From: Candidatus Bipolaricaulota bacterium
Lineage (GTDB): Bacteria; Bipolaricaulota; Bipolaricaulia; Bipolaricaulales; Bipolaricaulaceae
DNA: 38,545 nt
Assembly (NCBI GenBank): GCA_938084715.1
Contig: CALKES010000023.1
Location: 1 to 38,545, forward strand
Direction: 5' to 3'
Below the pieces are notes generated by a model. It ran no database searches, was not told the DNA's origin, and was given only the letters and a program-made list of their open reading frames with translations. The translations under genes were made by a program, and so were the position numbers. Positions within the stretch are counted from its first letter, which is position 1, and every line of letters begins with the position of its first letter. Shown piece after piece: positions 1 to 5,110 of this stretch.

Positions 1-239
1 CGGTCCGCTGTTCGATGATCTGGTTGAGGACCGAGGGCGGTAGCTCCTGGTTGGCTGGGTTGGTGAGGACCGCCGCCCCAACCTGGTTTCGAATCTCGCT
101 CCTGCGGATGTCGTCGAGCTTCCCCCCCCATGTTGACGATCGGGAACGTGAGGTAGAGGGCGACGACCACCGCGAGCCCCTGGGTCACGGCCCGGAGGGC
201 CATGTACCGACCGAACCTCAGCGCGTTGCCACCCCGCAT
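1..239 (-). pseudogene. ABC transporter permease, N-terminal part, frameshifted, runs off left edge
   Basis: The first ~37 residues from the ATG at 237-239 (MRGGNALRFGRYMALRAV and a hydrophobic stretch ending TFPIVNMGG) look like the cytoplasmic start and first membrane helix of a DppB-type oligopeptide ABC permease. After MGG the reading frame only makes sense if one G is dropped from the eight-base G run (plus-strand C run at 122-129). The other frame then reads KLDDIRRSEIRNQVGAAV and later LPPSVLNQIIEQR, which is typical of the periplasmic loop of these permeases. An AAGGAGG ribosome site lies about six bases before the ATG. No stop is met in either frame before the window edge. The shift may be a true mutation or a homopolymer error; the rest of the gene is outside the window. 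Family assignment is by recognition of the N-terminal pattern only. Confidence 0.6.
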
Positions 240-487
240 GGCCCCCTCCTTCCGATACCGGTTTCTACATCAATATGCAGTCGAGGGGGGAATGAGTTTA
301 CATGACCTCCAAGGCCGGAGGAACGCTGTTCCGAACCGGAATACAAGTTCCTCTTGGGCTTGGAGAGGCTTCAGGCGACGGCCGTTCCCGCGGTCGGCTC
401 AACTCCAAAGGCCGACGAGTGGACCTCAGTCTGGGCAATGACTGAAACCACGGGACGGGCCATCCTCTCCACGCGAGGCGTTCTAGA

Positions 488-825
488 TCAGGCCTCGTTT
501 GAGTCCTGGTTGCTGCCCGTTGGACTGCATCGCCCAACGAGGGGTTCTTCCTCGACCGTGGGGTACAGGGTGGCGATCCCGGCTTGGATCTCGATGGTCG
601 TGGAGAGGGCGGTGATGATGCGGCACTGGCTCTGGCTACATTGCTTGAACAGGATCCAGGCTTCTTCTTCAGACTGTGTCTGGAGGAGAGCTTGTGCCTT
701 GCGTGCTGCTTCCTCAGGTGCTGGCCCATCCTGGGGAAGGTGGGGTTGTCGAGGTGGGAGGGGTCCGTGGTCATCTCCACCACGCCTTGGCCGGCCTGGG
801 CGATCTTCCGCCATCCTCGCGGCGG
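488..825 (-). pseudogene. Possible decayed or frameshifted small hypothetical gene
   Basis: Two adjoining minus-strand frames each give protein-like sequence that would form one product if joined. The upstream part reads RKIAQAGQGVVEMTTDPSHL and then DNPTFPRMGQ. After a shift near 712-722 the next frame reads PEEAARKAQALLQTQSEEEA and then WILFKQCSQSQCRIITALST, ending at the stop at 488. The second half has the heptad-like spacing of an amphipathic helix and balanced composition, unlike the Pro/Arg-rich shadow frames typical of this DNA. No family is recognised and no start codon with a ribosome site is obvious. It could also be chance open frame. Confidence 0.25.
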
Positions 826-862
826 CGAGGACGCAGTGTAGAGCCCGCATCCCACGGACCAG

Positions 863-877
863 GGGTGTCCGACACCC
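863..877 (-). other. Inverted repeat downstream of the tRNA-Val gene
   Basis: GGGTGTC and GACACCC (7 bp arms, 1 nt centre) lie about 36 nt past the tRNA-Val 3' end in the direction of tRNA transcription. It could be a terminator or processing hairpin for the tmRNA-tRNA transcript, but no U-run follows, so the role is uncertain. Confidence 0.3.
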
Positions 878-912
878 TCTTGGGAGAAGTGCCGGCGGCG
901 ATACGCGGGTTC

Positions 913-989
913 TGGTGGGTGGTGCAGGAGTTGAACCTGCGACCCCGCGCACGTCAAGCGCGTGCTCTCCCAAGCTGAGCTAACCACCC
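913..989 (-). tRNA. tRNA-Val (anticodon GAC)
   Basis: The minus strand folds as a complete cloverleaf. The acceptor GGGTGGT pairs with ACCACCC, the D-arm has GCTC/GAGC, and the anticodon stem CGCGC/GCGCG holds the loop TTGACGT, so positions 34-36 are GAC. The T-arm GCAGG/CCTGC holds the loop TTCAACT. The discriminator is A and the CCA end is encoded (913-915). Its first base directly abuts the CCA of tRNA-Cys, so the 5' end must be made by RNase P cutting a tandem precursor. Confidence 0.96.
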
Positions 990-1065
990 TGGAGGCGGCG
1001 CCCGGATTTGAACCGGGGAATAAGGGATTTGCAGTCCCTCGCCTTTGCCGCTTGGCTACGCCGCC
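990..1065 (-). tRNA. tRNA-Cys (anticodon GCA)
   Basis: Cloverleaf on the minus strand. The acceptor GGCGGCG pairs with CGCCGCC, and the anticodon stem AGGGA/TCCCT holds the loop CTGCAAA, giving anticodon GCA. The T-arm CCCGG/CCGGG holds the loop TTCAAAT. The discriminator is U and CCA is encoded (990-992). There is no spacer to tRNA-Val downstream and only three bases to the tmRNA 3' end upstream, so the three RNAs are almost certainly cut from one precursor. Confidence 0.96.
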
Positions 1066-1068
1066 CTC

Positions 1069-1424
1069 TGGTGGAGGTGGGGGGAGTTGAACCCCCGTCC
1101 GAAAACCCCTCGGCTTCGGCTTCTACAAGCTTAGCCCGCGTTTTTGGTCTCGGGCCTCGCGCTCCCACGGGCGGGATCGCTCAGCCCCCAGCCCCGTTGA
1201 GGTTCACCTGAGCAGCCCAAGGCCAGCTGCCCTGGCTAGCCCGCCTTGTCGACGCCCATCAGCACCCCGCGGGCGGGGGCACCGTGGACGGCCTACGCTA
1301 GTTCAGAGCGTAAGCAGGAACAGTTGCGTAGTCGGCATTTGTTTGCCGTTCCGCCGGTTTTAGGAGGAGACGGACCTCCGCTTGCCGCCTGGCCTCGGTG
1401 TTCCCGTCGAGACCGGTCACCCCC
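1069..1424 (-). ncRNA. ssrA: tmRNA (transfer-messenger RNA)
   Basis: The 3' end has a tRNA-like T-arm (GGGGG, loop TTCAACT, CCCCC) followed by an acceptor strand, discriminator A and encoded CCA (1069-1071). The 5' strand GGGGGTGACCGGTCTCGACG (1424 downward) pairs with it and contains the GGTCTCGACG element typical of tmRNA 5' ends. Length is about 356 nt, normal for the family. The tag region is near 1298-1347: the helix GCTTACGC/GCGTAGGC encloses a loop with the stop codons, as in other tmRNAs. The best tag reading begins at GCC (1336-1334) and gives ADYATVPAYALN before UAG at 1300-1298. Frames starting at GGC 1347 or GCA 1346 also reach stops and cannot be excluded. The RNA rescues stalled ribosomes together with SmpB. 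Confidence 0.93.
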
Positions 1425-1434
1425 AAGCGCGCCC

Positions 1435-1440
1435 ATTATA
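1435..1440 (-). promoter_or_regulatory. Promoter -10 box of the ssrA-tRNA unit
   Basis: A perfect TATAAT on the minus strand ends 10 nt before the tmRNA 5' end, the right distance for a transcription start a few bases upstream of, or at, the mature end. The -35 position 17 bp upstream (CTGGCC) is only a partial match. The box lies about 23 bp before the comEC start on the other strand, so the two start regions overlap. Confidence 0.7.
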
Positions 1441-1462
1441 CTCCGGGCGGAGGCGATGGCCA

Positions 1463-2911
1463 GTGCGGCGGGCCCTCCTTCCCGGCTTGGGAGCTGCCCT
1501 CGGCTTTGGGATCGCGTTCGGCTACGCCTTCTTCCCCGGGCCCCTGGCCCTCGTCCCCGCCGGAGCCTCCTTCCTCCTCGCCCTTGGCCGGCGGTCGGCC
1601 CTCGCCCTGTGGGGGGCCGCGTTCGCCGTCGGGCTCGCTCTGCCCGTCCGGGAGACCCTCCCTCCCCACCTCGCCTTCCAGCTCCCCAACCTCCGGGAGG
1701 TCGGGGGCGTTGTCCTCGACCTCCCCGAGCCCCGGACGAAAAACGCCTCCTTCACCTTGGCTGTGGAGACCCTGGGGGTGAGACTCCTGGCCTACATTCC
1801 GCTTGGGACCGAGCTTGGTCCTGGCGACCGGGTGCGGCTCGTCGGGCGGTGGGGGGTTCCCCAGCCGCCGGCGTGGCGGGAGGCCCTCCTCCGCCGGGGG
1901 ATCCACGGCCTCTTCTGGGCCGACGGGGCGGAGGTCGAGGCGCCGGGGGGACCAGGCCTCCTCCGCCTGGCGTGGAGGGTCCGGGGGGCCCTCCTCTCCC
2001 GCCTGGACGCCGGGCTCCCCTGCCCGGCGGCGGACCTCCTCTCCGCCCTCCTCCTCGGGGCCCGGGGGAGGCTCCCGGACGACGAGGCGGAGGCGTTCCG
2101 TCGGGCCGGGGTGGCCCACCTCCTCGCGCTTTCGGGGCTCCACGTGGGGATCCTCGCTGCAGGGGGCTGGTGGTTTCTAGGGCTCCTGCGCGTCCCCCGG
2201 GCCTGGCGGTATCCCCTCCTTGTACCGGCGGCGGGGTTCTACGTCCTCCTCGGGGGGGCGCGGGTGTCCCTCCTCCGGGCGGGGATCATGTTCGCCCTCT
2301 TGGGCCTGTTCTGGCTTCTCTGGGAGCGGGGGTGGGTCCTCCGGCGGTGGCTCGACCCCCTCCAGGGGCTCTCCCTCGCCGCGATCGTGGTCCTCCTCCT
2401 CTGGCCGTGGTCGGCCCTTGACGTGGGGTTCCAGATGTCGTTTCTTGCCACCGCGGGGATCGTCCTCCTCCTCCCGGGGTGGACGGGCTCCCCCCTCCGG
2501 GGGAGGCTTCCCCGGTGGGTGAGGCCGGCGGCGGATCTCCTCGCGGTGACGCTCTGCGCTCAGGCCGGGGCGGTCCCCGTGGTGGGCTCGGCGTTCGGCT
2601 ACCTCGCCCCGTACGGGTTCGTGGCCAACCTCGTCCTCGTCCCCTGGACGGGGGCCCTCCTCTGGGCCGGGCTCCTCGCCCTCGCTCCGCTTCCGCTGGG
2701 GGTTGCGGTGGAACGGGCCGTCGTGGGCCCCTACCTCACCGTGGTCCGATGGCTCGCCGCGCTCCATGGGGCGTCCCTCCCGGTGGGGCCTGGGTTCGGG
2801 GCCTGGTGCGTCCTCGCCGCCGTGGGGTTCCTCCTCCTTCGGGCCCTGACTGACGAGATGCCCGATGGGGGCTACTTCGCGATCCGCCAGAGTTGGACGT
2901 CCCCGGAGTAG
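1463..2911 (+). CDS. comEC: ComEC/Rec2-type DNA-uptake channel protein
   Basis: This is an integral membrane protein of 482 residues that would carry single-stranded DNA across the inner membrane. The start is taken as GTG 1463, preceded by GGAGG at 1449-1453; the frame is open further upstream, but that part lies over the tmRNA gene. Two early hydrophobic segments are followed by a soluble OB-like region (DUF4131-like, from about residue 50). The Competence domain follows, with the family signature HLLALSGLHVGILAAG near residue 220 and many later membrane helices (e.g. GARVSLLRAGIMFALLGL). The usual C-terminal metallo-beta-lactamase domain is absent: the protein ends shortly after the last helix. 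Its last 40 bases overlap the convergent WD40 gene. dprA, another competence gene, lies 1 kb away. Confidence 0.88.
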   Translation: MRRALLPGLGAALGFGIAFGYAFFPGPLALVPAGASFLLALGRRSALALWGAAFAVGLALPVRETLPPHLAFQLPNLREVGGVVLDLPEPRTKNASFTLAVETLGVRLLAYIPLGTELGPGDRVRLVGRWGVPQPPAWREALLRRGIHGLFWADGAEVEAPGGPGLLRLAWRVRGALLSRLDAGLPCPAADLLSALLLGARGRLPDDEAEAFRRAGVAHLLALSGLHVGILAAGGWWFLGLLRVPRAWRYPLLVPAAGFYVLLGGARVSLLRAGIMFALLGLFWLLWERGWVLRRWLDPLQGLSLAAIVVLLLWPWSALDVGFQMSFLATAGIVLLLPGWTGSPLRGRLPRWVRPAADLLAVTLCAQAGAVPVVGSAFGYLAPYGFVANLVLVPWTGALLWAGLLALAPLPLGVAVERAVVGPYLTVVRWLAALHGASLPVGPGFGAWCVLAAVGFLLLRALTDEMPDGGYFAIRQSWTSPE

Positions 2912-3858
2912 TCGGTGCTGTACTCCCCCGAGGTCGTGACCACCCGCTCCCCGTCCGGGAACACGATCAGCCCCCAAATCGATTCCCTGGCCCCGGTGTA
3001 CTCGGCGATCTTGGCCCTGCTGCCGAGGTCCCAGACCTCGATCTTCTTCCCGAACCCCGCGGCGAGGATCCTCCCCCCGTCGGGCGAAAAGGCGAGAACG
3101 TAAAGCGAGCTCGTCACCCCCTGCCGGAGCCGGAGCTCCTCGCCCCACCCGTCCGTCCGGTAGACCCGGATCTCACCGGGGTTGTTCACGCACGCCAGGC
3201 GCCTCCCGTCCGGGGAGAAGACAACCCGGTACACGTTGATCCCGGCCTGGATCGGATCAAGCCTCAGCCGGAGGGTGTCGGTGTCCCAGATCCGGATGAA
3301 CCCGTCGCAGCCGCTCGTGGCCAGGGTCCGGCCGTCGGGGGAGAAGGTGACGCAGCGGACCCAGCTCATGTGGGCGCGGTCCTTCTCCTCGGCGTTGACG
3401 AGCCGGGGGTCGATGAAGATCCCCACCTGGACCCCGGAGGGCACCTCCCAGAGCTTCACCCGGCCGTCGAACCCCCCCGAGGCGAGGAGGGCCCCGTCGG
3501 GGGAGAACGCCACCGACCACACGGTGAAGACGTGGGCGCGCTTCCGGAAGAGCAGGGCCCCCGTGCCGAGGTCCCAGACGAGGATGCTTCCGTCCTGGTC
3601 CCCGGCGGCGAGGAGGCGCCCGTCGGCCGTGGCCGCGAGGGACGACACCCGTCCCTCGGCCCCGGACAGGGAACGCAGCGGGCGGGCGGGGCTCGCAACC
3701 GACCGGATCTCCACCGTCCGCCCGGAGGCCACGGCGAACCGATCCCCGTCGATCCGGGCCAGGGCGTGCATGTGGAAGCTCCCCTCGAGGGCCGTCTGGG
3801 CCGCAAGCCCAACCCCGATTCCGGCTACCGCGACGAGCGTTCCGGCGATCTTCTTCAT
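2872..3858 (-). CDS. Secreted WD40-repeat beta-propeller protein
   Basis: 328 residues. A signal peptide (MKK, then GTLVAVAGIGVGLAAQ) is followed by WD40 repeats. At least six blades can be seen, with the motifs FSPDGALLASGGFDGRVKLW, FSPDGRTLATSGCDGFIRIW, FSPDGRRLACVNNPGEIRVY and FSPDGGRILAAGFGKKIEVW, and a last blade ending DVQLWRIAK. A seventh blade may be formed by the N-terminal strand region. No enzymatic domain is present; such proteins act as protein-binding scaffolds. The start ATG at 3858 has a GGAGG site eight bases upstream, and a TACCAT box lies at 3877-3882. It is convergent with comEC (40 nt overlap) and divergent from dprA (59 nt gap). The partner and role are unknown. Confidence 0.85.
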   Translation of the reverse strand: MKKIAGTLVAVAGIGVGLAAQTALEGSFHMHALARIDGDRFAVASGRTVEIRSVASPARPLRSLSGAEGRVSSLAATADGRLLAAGDQDGSILVWDLGTGALLFRKRAHVFTVWSVAFSPDGALLASGGFDGRVKLWEVPSGVQVGIFIDPRLVNAEEKDRAHMSWVRCVTFSPDGRTLATSGCDGFIRIWDTDTLRLRLDPIQAGINVYRVVFSPDGRRLACVNNPGEIRVYRTDGWGEELRLRQGVTSSLYVLAFSPDGGRILAAGFGKKIEVWDLGSRAKIAEYTGARESIWGLIVFPDGERVVTTSGEYSTDYSGDVQLWRIAK

Positions 3859-3876
3859 AGGACCACCTCCGGGGGG

Positions 3877-3910
3877 ATGGTACCCAGGCCGGGGCCCTCC
3901 CGGCTACCAT
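3877..3910. promoter_or_regulatory. Divergent -10 boxes for the WD40 gene and dprA
   Basis: In the 59 nt between the two divergent start codons, TACCAT occurs on the minus strand at 3877-3882 (18 nt before the WD40 ATG). It occurs again on the plus strand at 3905-3910 (7 nt before the dprA GTG). Neither has a good -35 box. The dprA box is so close that its transcript would begin at or next to the start codon. Confidence 0.45.
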
Positions 3911-3917
3911 CGGCCCG

Positions 3918-4979
3918 GTGGACCGGAAGATTGCCTGGGTTGGCCTGAACCTCGTTCCCTCCCTCACCCCCCGGCGCCGGGAGCTCCTCCTCCGGCGGTA
4001 CGGGGGGCCGGTTGGGGCGTGGGAGGCCCTCCGCTTGGGGCTCCCCGACGACCTCCGGGCGGAGGTGGGGGACCGGGCCCTCGCCGAGGCCCGACGTGCC
4101 GACCCGGAGCGGGAGCTGCGCCTGGCGGAGCGGGCCGGGGCGCGCGTCGTCACCCCTGACGACCCGGGCTACCCCCCCTCCCTCAGGGGGATCCCGGCCC
4201 CGCCCCCGGTCCTCTACGTCCTGGGGGAGGTCACCCCCGCGGACGCCCGGGCGGTGGCGGTCGTCGGAACCCGCCGCTGCACGAGCTACGGCCGTCTCGT
4301 GGCCAAGCGGCTCGCCTCCGAGCTGGGGGCCCACGGGGTCACCGTCGTCTCCGGCCTCGCCCCGGGGATCGACACCGCGGCCCACGAGGGGGCGTTGACC
4401 ACGGGGCGAACGATTGCCGTCCTGGGGACGGGGCTTGGCAAGCCCTACCCCGCGGGGAGCGAGCGCCGGATCCAGGAGATCGCCGCCCGGGGGGCCGTTC
4501 TCTCGGAGTTCCCGTGGGAGATGCCCGGGACCCAGTGGACGTTCCCCCGCCGGAACCGGATCGTAGCGGGCTTGTCCCAGGTCGTGGTCGTCGTCGAAGC
4601 CCCGGAGCGCTCCGGGGCCCTCCTCACCGCGGACTTCGCCCTCGCCCAGGGGAAGGAGGTCCTTGCCGTCCCTGGGCCCATCACCTCCGAGGCCTCCCGG
4701 GGGACGAACCGGCTCATCCAGGATGGGGCCAAGCCCGTCCTGTCGGTGGCCGATGTTCTCGCCGAGCTGGGGATCCTCCCCCTAGGACCCGCCCCCCGGC
4801 CCCCGCTCTCCCCGGACGCCCAGCGGGTGTACGACCTCCTGGGGAAGGAGCCCCTTGACCCCTCGGAGATCGTGGAACGGACGGGTTTTCCGCATTCCAA
4901 AGTGGCCCAGATCGTCCTCGAGCTCGTCCTGGCGGGCCAAGTGGAGGAACTCCCGGGGCGGAAGTACGTCCGGGTGTAG
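3918..4979 (+). CDS. dprA: DNA processing protein DprA
   Basis: 353 residues, the usual length. DprA binds incoming single-stranded DNA and loads RecA during transformation. The N-terminal SAM-like region (about 1-70) precedes the Rossmann domain with the diagnostic VAVVGTRRCTSYG, VVSGLAPGIDTAAHEGAL, GTGLGKPYPAGSERR, FPRRNRIVAGLS and SGALLTADFALAQGKEV motifs. The C-terminal winged helix (about 295-353) has the pattern DPSEIVERTGFPHSKVAQIV. The start is GTG 3918. There is no ribosome binding site, but a TACCAT box ends seven bases before it, so the mRNA is probably leaderless. comEC upstream makes a DNA-uptake role likely. Confidence 0.95.
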   Translation: MDRKIAWVGLNLVPSLTPRRRELLLRRYGGPVGAWEALRLGLPDDLRAEVGDRALAEARRADPERELRLAERAGARVVTPDDPGYPPSLRGIPAPPPVLYVLGEVTPADARAVAVVGTRRCTSYGRLVAKRLASELGAHGVTVVSGLAPGIDTAAHEGALTTGRTIAVLGTGLGKPYPAGSERRIQEIAARGAVLSEFPWEMPGTQWTFPRRNRIVAGLSQVVVVVEAPERSGALLTADFALAQGKEVLAVPGPITSEASRGTNRLIQDGAKPVLSVADVLAELGILPLGPAPRPPLSPDAQRVYDLLGKEPLDPSEIVERTGFPHSKVAQIVLELVLAGQVEELPGRKYVRV

Positions 4980-4992
4980 AGTGTAGCATCCG

Positions 4993-5024
4993 TTACAGAT
5001 CAGAACAGAATTCCTCGCTATACT
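4993..5024 (+). promoter_or_regulatory. Probable promoter for the VWA/RTX protein gene
   Basis: TATACT at 5019-5024 is a good -10 box in the gap after dprA. TTACAG at 4993-4998 resembles a -35 box, but the 20 bp spacing is long, and no better hexamer lies at 17 bp. The start of transcription would fall near 5031, giving a leader of about 80 nt. Confidence 0.45.
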
Positions 5025-5035
5025 GTGCCAGCTGT

Positions 5036-5049
5036 CCCCTCGCGAGGGG
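5036..5049. promoter_or_regulatory. Perfect 14-bp palindrome just after the promoter
   Basis: CCCCTCGCGAGGGG is a perfect palindrome lying about 5-18 nt after the expected transcription start of the VWA/RTX gene. Its position suits a repressor operator or a small leader hairpin. No second copy was noticed. Confidence 0.35.
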
Positions 5050-5110
5050 TCCCGTGGGCCGCGCGGAGGGGACGAAGCGGAAGGGTGGAGTTGGATCAAG
5101 GGAGGCGATG

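Larger units (their letters stand above)
240..912. other. Gene-poor interval without a secure gene
   Basis: This stretch lies between the permease start and the tRNA-Val gene and has lower GC than its surroundings. Open frames exist on both strands but overlap each other. Two short plus-strand frames begin at ATG 292 and ATG 302 behind a GAGGGGGG run, with products of about 50 amino acids and no recognisable family. The only protein-like stretch is the minus-strand remnant reported separately at 488-825. A perfect inverted repeat sits at 863-877. No tRNA, repeat array or mobile-element end was seen. Confidence 0.5.

Noticed and set aside
354-983. Long overlapping open frames on both strands over 300-985
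   Set aside because: They run through the tRNA-Val gene, are rich in Arg/Pro/Ser and conflict with each other. Only the short minus-strand remnant has protein-like composition.
1382-1462. Longer N-terminus for ComEC starting at TTG 1382
   Set aside because: It would lie inside the tmRNA gene and its promoter. GTG 1463 has a GGAGG site and begins directly before the first hydrophobic segment.
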